A stretch of DNA of 64,000 nt from contig NZ_JABACI010000002.1 in assembly GCF_012524205.1 (NCBI RefSeq), positions 1 to 64,000 of the forward strand. The letters run 5' to 3'. Within the stretch, counting starts at the first letter, position 1, and each line of letters begins with the position of its first letter. The stretch is from Microbacterium salsuginis. Its GTDB lineage: Bacteria; Actinomycetota; Actinomycetes; Actinomycetales; Microbacteriaceae. The notes under the pieces are model-generated. The model did not search any database and was not told where the DNA came from. It was given only the letters and a program-made list of their open reading frames with translations. Positions 8,950 to 17,956 of this stretch are shown here, one piece after another. A program made the translations under genes and the position numbers.

Positions 8950-10071
8950 CTAGCGACGGGGCGCGGCGGCTCGCGCCGGCGCGTCCCGCACCGTGAGGCG
9001 GGCCACGCGGTCGACAGCTGCCTCGAGTGGACCGCGGCCGACCAGCAGCGCCCACGCGGTGCAGAAGACGACGGTCCCCAGGGTGAGCGGCCAGAACGGC
9101 TCGAGATCGCGGAAGCCGCTGAGATCGCCGGAGTCCCCCAGCACGACGGAGGCGATGATCGCCCACACCACCAGTTGCAGCGTGTACGCGGTGAGGGGCA
9201 TCGCGCCGACTGCGCGGAGCGGGAGCACGGCCCAGCGCACGACCGTGCGACATACCAGCAGACTCGCGCCGAGGACGGCGAGCGCGAACCCTCCCGACCC
9301 GACCGCCTCGAGCAGCCCGCTGGAGTGCGGACGTGCGGTCCACACCGCCCCGAGGTAGGACATGGCCTCGGACTGCTCGTCCGCGCCGGAGGCAGCGTGC
9401 AACCCGTACGCGAGCGCCGCGAGCGCGCCCCCGGCGCCCAGCAGCCACCACTGCACGTGGCGGCGGGTGACGCCGGCGCGGGCGGCCCCCATGCCCGCGG
9501 CCACGAACGCGATCCACGTCGTGAACGGGTAGTGCCATCCGATCGCGAGCGCCAGCTCGTGCCCGCCGATCATGGACCACAGCGGCAGCGCATCGAGCGC
9601 GACCTGGACGAACGGCATGACGAGCGCGAGCCCCGCCGCCAGGACGAGGAGCGTGGGCGCGGTGAGCCGGGTCAGCGGCACGGCGACGAGGAACAGCAGG
9701 GCATAGGCGGGAAGGATCACGAACACCGGGACGCCGGTGAGGATGAGCAGGATGCCGAGGAGCCACAGCACGAAGGCCCGCACCACCAGCCGCAGCCGCG
9801 CGGTCGCCGCCGCATCTCCGGCCAGCGGCACGCGGCCACCGGTCACGAGGCCGATCGAGACGCCGGCGAGGACGGCGAAGAGGATCGACGAGCGCCCCTG
9901 GACGACCGCCAGCCACGAGGCCGGTTCAGCGAGCTCGACGGGTCCCCGGATCCACAGCAGATGCGCGGCGAACATCCCCAGCACCGCGAGCGACCGCGCC
10001 AGGTCGACGCCGAGGATGCGCGGGGGCGCGTTGAGGCGGTCCCAGCGTGTGGCGAGGTACCCGCGGGACAT
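8950..10071 (-). CDS. DUF418/heparan-alpha-glucosaminide N-acetyltransferase-like membrane protein
   Basis: This 373-residue polytopic protein has about ten hydrophobic helices. It opens with RILGVDLARSLAVLGMFAAH, the pattern of the DUF1624/YeiB acyltransferase-like group, and has a C-terminal DUF418-like part (ALPLRAVGAMPLTAYTLQLVV, then FWPLTLG). YeiB-like proteins are thought to move acyl groups across membranes; the substrate is unknown. ATG 10071 is one base after the argF stop (TGAGATG), so translation is coupled. It occupies the place between argF and argH where argR or argG is often found. Confidence 0.75.
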   Translation of the reverse strand: MSRGYLATRWDRLNAPPRILGVDLARSLAVLGMFAAHLLWIRGPVELAEPASWLAVVQGRSSILFAVLAGVSIGLVTGGRVPLAGDAAATARLRLVVRAFVLWLLGILLILTGVPVFVILPAYALLFLVAVPLTRLTAPTLLVLAAGLALVMPFVQVALDALPLWSMIGGHELALAIGWHYPFTTWIAFVAAGMGAARAGVTRRHVQWWLLGAGGALAALAYGLHAASGADEQSEAMSYLGAVWTARPHSSGLLEAVGSGGFALAVLGASLLVCRTVVRWAVLPLRAVGAMPLTAYTLQLVVWAIIASVVLGDSGDLSGFRDLEPFWPLTLGTVVFCTAWALLVGRGPLEAAVDRVARLTVRDAPARAAAPRR

Positions 10072-10072
10072 C

Positions 10073-10996
10073 TCAGTCCTGGCGCAGCAGCCAGACCAGG
10101 AGCGCCTTCTGGGCATGGAGGCGGTTCTCGGCCTCGTCCCACACGACGCTCTGCGGGCCGTCGATGACCTCGGCGTCGACCTCGTAGCCGCGATCGGCAG
10201 GAAGGCAGTGGATGAAGATCGCGTCGTCCTTCGCGAGGGCCATCAGCTCCTGGGTCACCTTGTACCCGCCGAGGTCGCGCAGCCGCTCGAGCTTCTCCTC
10301 CTCCTTGCCCATCGACACCCAGGTGTCGGTGACGACGACGTCGGCACCGGCCGCGGCCTCGTTGGGATCGGTGTAGAGCGTCACGGAACCGCCGGTCTGC
10401 TCGGCACGACGGTCGGCGTCGGCGATCACGTCGTCGCGGGGCGCGTACGTCTCGGGCGAGGCGACGCGCACGTGCATGCCGGCCGTCACGCACGCCAGGA
10501 CGTAGGAGTGCGCCATGTTCGATTTGCCGTCGCCGAAGAACGCGAGCGTGAGGCCCGCGAGGTTCCCCTTGTGCTCCTTGATCGTGAGCAGATCGGCCAG
10601 CAGCTGGCAAGGGTGGAAGTCGTCGCTGAGCGCGTTGACGACCGGGACGCGCGTGCCCGCGGCCATCTGCTCGAGCCCTGCCTGCGCATACGTGCGCCAG
10701 ACGATCGCCGCCACCTGGCGCTCGAGGACTCGCGCCGTGTCGGCAGGGGTCTCTTTGCCGCCGAGCTGGCTGTTCGCTGTCGAGATGATCAGCGGGGAAC
10801 CGCCCAGATCGGCGATCCCGACCGCGAACGAGACCCGGGTACGCGTGGAGGACTTGTCGAAGATGACCGCGACGGTCTGCGGTCCCTCGAGCGGCTTGAG
10901 CTTCCAGCGATCCTTCTTGAGGGCGACGGCGAGGTCGAGGATCTCGTCCTGCTCCGCCTGGCTCAGGTCGTCGTCGCGCAGCAGGTGGCGGGTCAT
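10073..10996 (-). CDS. argF: ornithine carbamoyltransferase
   Basis: ArgF joins ornithine and carbamoyl phosphate to give citrulline. The 307-residue protein has the carbamoyl-phosphate motif SSTRTR (about 49-54), the HPCQ motif (DDFHPCQLLADL) and the ornithine-loop HCLPA near the C terminus. The ATG at 10996 overlaps the argD stop in an ATGA and has a GGAGG ribosome site inside argD. Confidence 0.97.
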   Translation of the reverse strand: MTRHLLRDDDLSQAEQDEILDLAVALKKDRWKLKPLEGPQTVAVIFDKSSTRTRVSFAVGIADLGGSPLIISTANSQLGGKETPADTARVLERQVAAIVWRTYAQAGLEQMAAGTRVPVVNALSDDFHPCQLLADLLTIKEHKGNLAGLTLAFFGDGKSNMAHSYVLACVTAGMHVRVASPETYAPRDDVIADADRRAEQTGGSVTLYTDPNEAAAGADVVVTDTWVSMGKEEEKLERLRDLGGYKVTQELMALAKDDAIFIHCLPADRGYEVDAEVIDGPQSVVWDEAENRLHAQKALLVWLLRQD

Positions 10997-12234
10997 GCGG
11001 GAACCTCCGTGGCATCGTGCGCGGGCTCCAGGAGCAGCGCGTCCTCGACGGTGCGCAGTGCCGCGGTGAAGAGCGCGAGGAACTCGTCGATCTCGACGTC
11101 GCCGATGGTCAGCGCCGGCACGAGCCGGATCGTCTCGTCGTTGGGGGCGTTGATCACCAGGCCGTGCTCCTGGGCCGCCGAGACGACGGCCTTGGCGACG
11201 GGATGGCGCAGCGCCACGCCCAGCAGCAGCCCGCGGCCGCGGCATCCGGCGATCAGTTCCGAGTCGATGCCGAGGATCCCCTCGCGCAGCTGCTCGCCCC
11301 GCTCGGCGGCATTGCGGACCAGGTCCGCACGCTCGATCTCGCCGAGCACGGCGCCCGCCACGGCGGTGCCCAAGGCGTTGCCGCCGAACGTGGACCCGTG
11401 CGTGCCCGGGTAGAACAGCTCGCTCGCGGCGCCGAAGGTGATGAGCGCTCCGATCGGGAAGCCGCCGCCGATGCCCTTCGCGACGGTGATCGCGTCCGGC
11501 GTGATGCCGGCGTGCTGGAAGGCGAACCACTCCCCCGTACGGCCCGCGCCGGTCTGGATCTCGTCGATGATCAGCAGTGCGCCGTGGCGCGCGGTGATCT
11601 CGCGCGCCGCTTCGAGATAGCCCTCGGGCAGGTCGATCACACCGGCTTCGCCCTTGACGGGCTCGACGAAGAGCGCGGCGACGCGGTCATCGATCGCCGC
11701 CTCGAGAGCGTCGGCCGTCGAGTCGATGAACTCGACGCCGGGCGTCATCGGCAGGAACGGCTCCTGCATCCACGGCTTGCCCGTGAGGGCGAGGGTGCCC
11801 ATGGTGCGACCGTGGAACGCGTCCTTGAGCGCCAGGATACGGGGGCGGTCGGCTCCCGCCCGGCGGCTCTGGGCGCCGTGCAGGCGGGCGAGCTTGAAGG
11901 CGGCCTCGTTGGCCTCGGCGCCCGAGTTGCCGAAATACACGCGGCCCGAATCGCCGGTACCGGCGAGGCGCTTGAGCGTCGCGGCGAGGGCGAGCTGCGG
12001 CGGCGTCGCGAAGTAGTTCGAGACGTGCGCCAGGGTCGCCGCCTGCGTCGAGATCGCCTCGACGAATGCCGGGTGGGCGTGGCCGAGCGAGTCCACCGCG
12101 ATCCCCGCGAGGAAGTCGAGGTATCGCCGCCCCTCGGCATCCCACAGGTACGAGCCCTCACCTCGCACGAACAGCGCCATCCGTTCGCCGAAGCTGCGTA
12201 CGAGGTCGCGCCCCGCGTCTTCCTGCCACGTCAT
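10993..12234 (-). CDS. argD: acetylornithine aminotransferase
   Basis: ArgD is a class III PLP aminotransferase converting N-acetylglutamate semialdehyde to N-acetylornithine. The 413-residue protein shows [16 protein letters not shown] and the PLP lysine in [12 protein letters not shown]. It overlaps argB by 4 bp (ATGA) at its start and argF by 4 bp at its end. In many bacteria the enzyme also serves as succinyldiaminopimelate aminotransferase in lysine synthesis. Confidence 0.96.
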   Translation of the reverse strand: MTWQEDAGRDLVRSFGERMALFVRGEGSYLWDAEGRRYLDFLAGIAVDSLGHAHPAFVEAISTQAATLAHVSNYFATPPQLALAATLKRLAGTGDSGRVYFGNSGAEANEAAFKLARLHGAQSRRAGADRPRILALKDAFHGRTMGTLALTGKPWMQEPFLPMTPGVEFIDSTADALEAAIDDRVAALFVEPVKGEAGVIDLPEGYLEAAREITARHGALLIIDEIQTGAGRTGEWFAFQHAGITPDAITVAKGIGGGFPIGALITFGAASELFYPGTHGSTFGGNALGTAVAGAVLGEIERADLVRNAAERGEQLREGILGIDSELIAGCRGRGLLLGVALRHPVAKAVVSAAQEHGLVINAPNDETIRLVPALTIGDVEIDEFLALFTAALRTVEDALLLEPAHDATEVPA

Positions 12235-13130
12235 CCGAGCACCACCTCTGTTCCGATTCCCTTGCTGGTGAAGATCTCCACGAGCACCGAATGCGGCACC
12301 CGCCCGTCGATGATCGCCGCGGTCTCGACGCCGCCCTCGACGGCCTCGAGGCACGCCGACATCTTGGGGATCATCCCCGACTCGAGCCGCGGCATCATCG
12401 CGCGCAGGTCCGTCGAGGTCAGGTGCGACACGAGCGAGTCGCGATTCGGCCAGTCGGCATACAGCCCCGGCACGTCGGTGAGCACGACCAGCTTGGCCGC
12501 CCCGAGCGCCACCGCGAGAGCGGATGCCGCGGCATCCGCATTCACGTTGAGCGAATGACCCGGGTGGTCGAGGTCGGGCGCGATGCTGGAGACGACCGGG
12601 ATCCGGCCGGCCGCGAGCTGGTCGAGCACCGGCTGCGGGTCGACCTCGACCACATCGCCGACGCGGCCGAGGTCGTGCTCGACGCCCTCGATCACCACGC
12701 CGCGGCGGCGGCCACCGAACAGGCCCGCGTCCTCGCCGCTGAGGCCGGTGGCGACCGGACCGTGCGCGTTGATCTTCGACACGAGCTGCGGGTTGATCTG
12801 GCCGGTCAGCACCATCCGGACGACCGAGATCGCCTCGGTCGAGGTGACGCGGTAGCCGCCCTTGAACTCGCTCGGGATCTCGAGGCGGTCGAGCATCGAC
12901 GAGATCTGCGGACCGCCGCCGTGCACCACGACGGGCTTGACCCCGACGTAGCGGAGGTAGGCGATATCGGCGGCGAAGGCATCCTGGAGCTCTTCCGAGA
13001 CCATCGCGTTGCCGCCGTACTTCACCACCACGATCTGCTCGCGGAAGCGCTTGAGCCACGGCAGCGACTCGATGAGCGTGACCGCGCGGGCGCTGGCTTC
13101 GCCGGGATCCGTGTCTTGCAGGTCTGTCAT
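12231..13130 (-). CDS. argB: acetylglutamate kinase
   Basis: ArgB phosphorylates N-acetylglutamate, usually the arginine-feedback-inhibited step. The 299-residue amino-acid kinase fold shows VVKYGGNAM (about 34-42), [10 protein letters not shown] and the C-terminal MIPKM segment. The N-terminal extension before KYGGNAM (about 35 residues with ESLPWLKRF) is like that of arginine-sensitive hexameric enzymes, so feedback inhibition is likely. It overlaps argJ and argD by 4 bp each. Confidence 0.97.
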   Translation of the reverse strand: MTDLQDTDPGEASARAVTLIESLPWLKRFREQIVVVKYGGNAMVSEELQDAFAADIAYLRYVGVKPVVVHGGGPQISSMLDRLEIPSEFKGGYRVTSTEAISVVRMVLTGQINPQLVSKINAHGPVATGLSGEDAGLFGGRRRGVVIEGVEHDLGRVGDVVEVDPQPVLDQLAAGRIPVVSSIAPDLDHPGHSLNVNADAAASALAVALGAAKLVVLTDVPGLYADWPNRDSLVSHLTSTDLRAMMPRLESGMIPKMSACLEAVEGGVETAAIIDGRVPHSVLVEIFTSKGIGTEVVLG

Positions 13131-14284
13131 GAGGAGTACGCGCTGTTCTCGTGGACGTAGTCGTGAGTGAGGTCGTTGGTGAGGATCCGGGCCGACGCGG
13201 TCCCCACCTTCAGGTCGATCATCACCGCGGTGGCGCGAGGAGTCAGATCGACCTCTTCACGCGGCCGATCGGGGCCGCCGGCGGCGCACACGCGCACGCC
13301 GTTCATCCAGACGTCGACGTCGTACGGGTCGAAAGCGGCCTGTGTCGTGCCGATCGCAGCGAGCACGCGGCCCCAGTTGGGGTCGTTGCCGAAGATGGCC
13401 GCCTTGAAGAGGTTGTTGCGGGCGACCGAGCGGCCGACCTCGAGAGCGTCGTCCTCGGATGCCGCATTCTGCACGAAGATCGTGATGTCGTGGCTGGCAC
13501 CCTCGGCGTCGCCCTGCAGCTGCTCCGCGAGAATGGTGCAGATCTCGGCGAGTGCCTCGCGGAAGGCGTCGGGATCGGGCGTGATGCCCGACGCGCCGCT
13601 GGCCATGAGCGTGACCTGGTCGTTGGTCGACATGCAGCCGTCCGAGTCGAGGCGATCGAAGCTGAGGCGCGTGGCGTGACGGAGGTGAGCGTCGGCCTCC
13701 TCGGCGGTGAGAACCGCGTCGGTCGTGATCACCACGAGCATGGTGGCGAGGCCCGGCGCCAGCATCCCGGCACCCTTGGCCATGCCGCCGATCGTCCAGC
13801 CGTCCTGCGTGTGCGCGGCGCGCTTGGGCCGCGAGTCCGTCGTCATGATCGCGAGGGATGCCGCCTCCCCGCCGTCCGCCGACAGCTCGGCGATCGCTTG
13901 CGCCGTGCCGCCGAGCACCTTGGCCCGGAACACCTCGTCGCCGGTGCCGATGAGTCCGGTCGAGCACACCAGCACATCCCCGGCGCTCACACCGAGCAGC
14001 TCAGCCGCCTTCTCGGCGGTCTGGTGCGTGGTCTGGAAGCCGAACGACCCGGTGAAGCAGTTCGCACCGCCTGAGTTCAGGACGATCGCCTCGACCACCC
14101 CGTCCTGGACTGACCGCTCCGACCAGATGATGGGATTCGCCTTCGCCCGGTTGCTCGTGAACACGGCGGCGCCGACCTTGAGCGGCCCGCGGTTCACGAC
14201 GACCGCGACGTCGGGCTTGCCGGTCGATTTGAGGCCCGCGGCCACTCCGGCCGCTTCGAAACCCTGGGGCGCGGTGACGCTCAC
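13127..14284 (-). CDS. argJ: bifunctional ornithine acetyltransferase / N-acetylglutamate synthase
   Basis: ArgJ recycles the acetyl group from N-acetylornithine to glutamate. The 385-residue precursor carries the autoprocessing site LATML, predicted cleavage before Thr181, the nucleophile of the beta chain. GTG 14284 overlaps the argC stop (GTGA), and the 3' end overlaps argB (ATGA). Whether it also uses acetyl-CoA, making it bifunctional, cannot be read from the sequence. An argA-like gene is not present in the window. Confidence 0.96.
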   Translation of the reverse strand: MSVTAPQGFEAAGVAAGLKSTGKPDVAVVVNRGPLKVGAAVFTSNRAKANPIIWSERSVQDGVVEAIVLNSGGANCFTGSFGFQTTHQTAEKAAELLGVSAGDVLVCSTGLIGTGDEVFRAKVLGGTAQAIAELSADGGEAASLAIMTTDSRPKRAAHTQDGWTIGGMAKGAGMLAPGLATMLVVITTDAVLTAEEADAHLRHATRLSFDRLDSDGCMSTNDQVTLMASGASGITPDPDAFREALAEICTILAEQLQGDAEGASHDITIFVQNAASEDDALEVGRSVARNNLFKAAIFGNDPNWGRVLAAIGTTQAAFDPYDVDVWMNGVRVCAAGGPDRPREEVDLTPRATAVMIDLKVGTASARILTNDLTHDYVHENSAYSS

Positions 14285-15363
14285 GGGGCAACTCCGTTCA
14301 CCGTCAGCGCCGTGCCTTCGTCGAGACCCAGCGCGATGTTCATGGACTGCACCGCGGCGCCGGCGGTGCCCTTGGTGAGGTTGTCGACCGCCGTCACGAC
14401 GACGACGCGGTTCGCAGCGCGGTCGATCGCAAGCCCCATGAGGGCGGTGTTGGCGCCGAGCACGTCGGCGGTCCGCGGGAACTGGCCGGCCGGAAGCAGC
14501 TGCACGAACGTCTCGTCGCCGTACGCCGCCTCCCACGCGGCCCGGATCTGGTCGTCCGTGACGCCCGGCGCGATCGGAGCCGACGACGTCGCAAGGATGC
14601 CGCGCGCCATCGGCACCAGGACGGGAGTGAAGGAGATCCGGATGCCGCGGTCCGGGGCATCCGTCAACTCAATCGCCGCCTCGCCCGACGTGCGGGCGGC
14701 CACGAGCGCCTGCCGGATCTCGGGAATGTGCCGATGCGTGCCGCCGACGGCGTAGGGATTGGCGCTGCCCAGGATCTCGCTGGCCAGCAGGTTGGCCTTG
14801 AGGCTCTTGCCCGCGCCCGACGGCCCCACCGCCAGAACGGTGACGATGTCGCCCGGGTCGATCACGCCCGCAGCGACACCCGGCGCGAGGCTCAGGCTCA
14901 CGGTCGAGGCGTTGCAACCGGGGGCTGCGATGCGCCTGGCGCCCACGAGTCGTTCGCGCTGCTTCGCACCCGCGACCGGCAGCTCCGGAACCCCGTAGAC
15001 CCACGGCTCGTGGAAGTCGCCGCCGTAGAAGCGATCCCAGTCGGCCACCGACTCGAGCCGGTGATCGGCGCCTGCGTCGATGACCAGCGGCGTGTCGCCG
15101 AGCGCGTCGGTGTACTGGCCCGACTGGCCGTGCGGGAGGGCGAGGAAGACGATGTCATGGCCCGCGAGGATCTCGGGCGTGGTGTCCTGCAGGGTCAGAT
15201 GAGCAAGCGACCGCAGGTGCGGCTGGTGCTGGATGAGCGGCTGTCCCGCGTTGGAGTGCGCGGTCACGGTGCGGATCTCGACGTCGGGATGCGCGGCGAG
15301 GATCCGCAGGATCTCGCCGCCCGCATAGCCGGATGCGCCGGAGACGGCGACCGAATATGTCAT
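14281..15363 (-). CDS. argC: N-acetyl-gamma-glutamyl-phosphate reductase
   Basis: ArgC reduces N-acetylglutamyl phosphate with NADPH. The 360-residue protein has the nucleotide-binding GASGYAGGE (about 9-17) and the active-site cysteine in APGCNAST (about 150). It is the first gene of the arginine operon. ATG 15363 is chosen over a GTG three codons earlier because it is preceded by AAGGTGG at a good distance. A 17-codon upstream reading frame ends inside this ribosome site. Confidence 0.95.
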   Translation of the reverse strand: MTYSVAVSGASGYAGGEILRILAAHPDVEIRTVTAHSNAGQPLIQHQPHLRSLAHLTLQDTTPEILAGHDIVFLALPHGQSGQYTDALGDTPLVIDAGADHRLESVADWDRFYGGDFHEPWVYGVPELPVAGAKQRERLVGARRIAAPGCNASTVSLSLAPGVAAGVIDPGDIVTVLAVGPSGAGKSLKANLLASEILGSANPYAVGGTHRHIPEIRQALVAARTSGEAAIELTDAPDRGIRISFTPVLVPMARGILATSSAPIAPGVTDDQIRAAWEAAYGDETFVQLLPAGQFPRTADVLGANTALMGLAIDRAANRVVVVTAVDNLTKGTAGAAVQSMNIALGLDEGTALTVNGVAP

Positions 15364-15600
15364 GGATTCCACCTTAGAGTCTGGGTGCGGGGGCCGGAGA
15401 CGGCGACGCCCGCTCGCAGACGTCCATGACAGGACGGCGTACGGGGTCGCCTAGAGTCGGCGCTGGCCCAGACGCGGTCGGCGCACGCGCGCGGCGCTCG
15501 GAACGAGCGCTGCGAGAACCTGGACCGCCGAAGGCATGCGCCGACCCTAGCGGGCCGGTCGCGGCATCCGCAAATCCGCCCTACGCGATCGACCGTCGGC
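15364..15600. other. argC upstream region without a clear gene
   Basis: Besides the possible short upstream ORF, the region contains a small perfect hairpin GCGCTCG-GAA-CGAGCGC (15494-15510). I see no recognisable ARG box, no obvious consensus promoter and no supported protein gene. Together with the palindrome at 15601-15661 it fills the 345 bp between argC and the epimerase gene. Confidence 0.5.
15374..15427 (-). CDS. possible 17-codon upstream ORF of the arginine operon
   Basis: An ATG at 15427 opens a short frame ([17 protein letters not shown]) whose TAA stop overlaps the AAGGTGG ribosome site of argC. It has no Shine-Dalgarno sequence of its own and contains only two arginines, so classical attenuation is doubtful. 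It is reported because its end position would couple translation to argC. Confidence 0.2.
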   Translation of the reverse strand: MDVCERASPSPAPAPRL

Positions 15601-15661
15601 TTTCGAATCGCGCACTTTGCAGATTCGGGCCAGGCAGCCGTGCAAAGTGCGCGATTCGAAA
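15601..15661. repeat. palindromic repeat copy A
   Basis: Perfect 20-bp arms TTTCGAATCGCGCACTTTGC (15601-15620) and its complement (15642-15661) enclose a 21-base loop. It lies 47 bp downstream of the epimerase-like gene and is one of three copies within 2.3 kb. It could serve as a terminator or 3' stabiliser or be a REP/MITE-like dispersed element. Confidence 0.85.
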
Positions 15662-15708
15662 CCAGCGTCAGCCGCGCCGTATCGTGCCGTGACGTAGAAG
15701 TACGCGCC

Positions 15709-16689
15709 TCAGCCGGCGAGTTCAGACAGCAGCGCGAGCTCGTCGGCGCGCGACAGCCCGGCCCGGCGGTCGCGGTCGAGTCCGCGCGCCCGCTCGTCGT
15801 CGAGGGTGCGTGCCACGGTCTCGCCCAGTGGACGAAGTCGCCCGCCGAGGAGCCGGTACACGGCGTTGGATCGCGTCCAGAACCCCGGCATGTCGCGAGG
15901 CAGCCACAGCGGCAGCGATCGAGGCCCGGACCAGTGGGCCACCTCGCGGTCCTCGAGCCACGCGTCCGGAACCGCGACGGTCGCGCCCGTGTGCGCTGCC
16001 GCGCTCCGCGCCTCGCCGAGCAAGGCGTCCAGCGGCACCGGATCACCGACGGCATTGACCACGCCGGTCCACCGTTCCGCGCCGAGCGCCTGCACGAAGG
16101 TCGCGAGGTCGTCGACGTCGATCACCTGCGCCCCCCGGTCCGCAGCATCCGGCACGAGCACGTCGCCGCCCGCCGCGAGCGCGAACCGCCCCACCCAATA
16201 CCCGAAGCGATCGGTCGGGTCCCCCGGTCCGACGATGAGCCCCGGACGCACGATCGCCGCGCGCCGTCCGAGAGCGGAGCGGACGGATGCCTCGGCCTTC
16301 GCCTTCGCGCGGCCGTAGTCCTCGTCCTCGCCCGGGCCCGCAGGCGTCAGCACGGCGGCCGATTCGTCGGCGCCGGGCTGATCGGGGTCGGCGTACACCG
16401 ACACGGTGGAGATGTAGGTCCAGTGCTTCGCGCGGCGCCCGAGCGCCCCGAGCGCCTCGCCCACGTGCACGGGATTCGACGAGATGTCGACGACCTCGTC
16501 CCACTCGCGTGCCGCGACGCCGTCGTAGGCGCCGGCCATGTCGCGGTCGCCGACCACGAGCGTCGTCCCGTACGGAGCGGGCCGCCCTCCACGGGCGAGG
16601 CAGGTGACGGATGCTCCGGCATCCGCCCACCGCTCGGCGATGCGCCCGCTCACCCAGCCTGTACCACCCAGCACCAACACGTCGGTCAT
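15709..16689 (-). CDS. NAD-dependent epimerase/reductase-like protein
   Basis: The 326-residue protein has an extended SDR Rossmann fold: GGTGWVSGRIAERW near residue 9 is the dinucleotide-binding loop, and VSVYADP (about 100) lies where the YxxxK region begins; the catalytic lysine is probably in EDYGRAKAKAE. It resembles actinobacterial sugar-epimerase or isoflavone-reductase-like oxidoreductases; the substrate is unknown. ATG 16689 is chosen over TTG 16701. The gene sits between palindrome copies A and B. Confidence 0.75.
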   Translation of the reverse strand: MTDVLVLGGTGWVSGRIAERWADAGASVTCLARGGRPAPYGTTLVVGDRDMAGAYDGVAAREWDEVVDISSNPVHVGEALGALGRRAKHWTYISTVSVYADPDQPGADESAAVLTPAGPGEDEDYGRAKAKAEASVRSALGRRAAIVRPGLIVGPGDPTDRFGYWVGRFALAAGGDVLVPDAADRGAQVIDVDDLATFVQALGAERWTGVVNAVGDPVPLDALLGEARSAAAHTGATVAVPDAWLEDREVAHWSGPRSLPLWLPRDMPGFWTRSNAVYRLLGGRLRPLGETVARTLDDERARGLDRDRRAGLSRADELALLSELAG

Positions 16690-16752
16690 GGCATCAGCCA
16701 ACCAGACGCGCGGGCTCCCGGCATCCGGTTCCGCCCTCGGCGGCGTGATCGC

Positions 16753-16811
16753 TTCGAATCGCGCACTTGGCTCCTTCGCAGCACCCAGCCGTGCAAAGTG
16801 CGCGATTCGAA
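16753..16811. repeat. palindromic repeat copy B
   Basis: The arms 16753-16771 and 16793-16811 match the element at 15601 with one substitution in the left arm (CACTTGGC instead of CACTTTGC). It lies 8 bp downstream of the DUF559-like gene and 63 bp upstream of the epimerase gene. The right arm is identical to copy A, while the loop differs. Confidence 0.85.
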
Positions 16812-16819
16812 AGCCGATG

Positions 16820-17797
16820 TCAGGACGACAGCGCGGCTCGCACGCGGGCCACCAGCTCCTCCGGACGCTTCAACAGGAGCGAAGTGACTTCGATCACCGT
16901 CCATCCGGCTGCGCGGAGCGCGGCCATCCGCTCGACATCCTGAGCCCACTGTTCGCCGTGCAGCATCCCGAGATACTCGATCGCGACGCGCTGAGCGCGA
17001 TAGACCATGTCGACGCAGCCGAGGAAGCGGCCGTACGCGTCGAAGATGTCGACGTTGAGGTCGGGTTCGGGGATCCCGGCAGCCACGAGGATGCAGCGCA
17101 CTCGCGACTCCCGGGGTGACCACGAGTCTTCGCGGATTGCTGCGAGCGCCTGGCGCAGGCGCGCGGCCCCGCGGCGACGTCCGGCCTCGACCATTTCTCG
17201 GAGTCCGTCGACGGTGGCCAGCGGCTCACGCCCGACGTCAGGCCGGCCGTACCCCGCGCGCCACCTCCGGCAGAAGTAGTCGCCCAGCGCGATGAGGTCG
17301 AAGAGCGGCAGCGTGCCCAGTGATGCCCAGGTCGCAGCGGGCGATGAGACCCGCAAGCCGTCATGCTCGTCGAGTTCGGTCAAGCGTTGGAGTGTTCGAT
17401 GTCCCGTGACTCCTGCCGTTCGTGGGAAGGGAAGGTGACCGAACGCTGATACGTGCAACTCGAGGTCCGCTGCTCCGGCGGTCTGCCCGGCGGGCGTGAA
17501 GGACAGCGGCAACGGCCCTCCCCAGACAGAGGCGGCGGTCTGGTGGCTGTAGAAGTGGCCCGTGTGCAGCCGCGGGGCATACTGGCGGGCACGCGCGACA
17601 CGCAGCCGTCGCTGGTATTCGTAAGGGTCGTCCGTCTGCACAACGGGCGCGACGGCGTCGCCGCGCAAGCGCACACCGTAGAACGGCGACTCGAGGTCTT
17701 TCCCTCTCAGCCGGACACGTGATACTCCGTTGGCGCGCGCGAGCCACACGGGGAACGCGTCGTTCACCTCATCGGGCAGCGGATCGTTCACGGTCAT
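16820..17797 (-). CDS. AbiEi/DUF559-like protein
   Basis: The 325-residue protein has an N-terminal half resembling the AbiEi antitoxin C-terminal region (HFYSHQTAASVWGGPLP, later GLRVSSPAATWASLG). Its C-terminal third is a Vsr/DUF559 endonuclease-like fold (SPRESRVRCILVAAGIPEPD, then VDMVYRAQRVAIEYLGMLH). The usual EYDGxxH acidic residue is replaced by leucine (EYLGMLH), so nuclease activity is uncertain. No AbiEii-like toxin gene is adjacent. It sits between palindrome copies B and C, which suggests accessory status. Similar orphan proteins are widespread in actinobacteria and uncharacterised. Confidence 0.65.
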   Translation of the reverse strand: MTVNDPLPDEVNDAFPVWLARANGVSRVRLRGKDLESPFYGVRLRGDAVAPVVQTDDPYEYQRRLRVARARQYAPRLHTGHFYSHQTAASVWGGPLPLSFTPAGQTAGAADLELHVSAFGHLPFPRTAGVTGHRTLQRLTELDEHDGLRVSSPAATWASLGTLPLFDLIALGDYFCRRWRAGYGRPDVGREPLATVDGLREMVEAGRRRGAARLRQALAAIREDSWSPRESRVRCILVAAGIPEPDLNVDIFDAYGRFLGCVDMVYRAQRVAIEYLGMLHGEQWAQDVERMAALRAAGWTVIEVTSLLLKRPEELVARVRAALSS

Positions 17798-17849
17798 GCC
17801 GCTACCGTGCCACGGCGATCCGCCGCGCCGCTGCGGCTATCCACAGGCT

Positions 17850-17910
17850 TTCGAATCGCGCACTTTGCCGTTTCGGGCCGGGCAGCCAGGCAAAGTGCGC
17901 GCTTCGAAAC
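17850..17910. repeat. palindromic repeat copy C
   Basis: Left arm 17850-17869 is identical to copy A and right arm 17891-17910 has one substitution (GCGCTTCG for GCGATTCG). It lies 46 bp downstream of the pheT stop codon, a terminator-like position, and 52 bp upstream of the DUF559-like gene. Confidence 0.85.
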
Positions 17911-17956
17911 GGACGTCGACCGCGCGGCAGCGCCCTCGGCGGAAGGCGCCGCCGGC

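Noticed and set aside
15601-17910. Insertion-sequence or integron remnants between the palindromes
   Set aside because: No transposase, terminal repeats with target duplication or integrase fragment is visible; the palindromes themselves are self-complementary.
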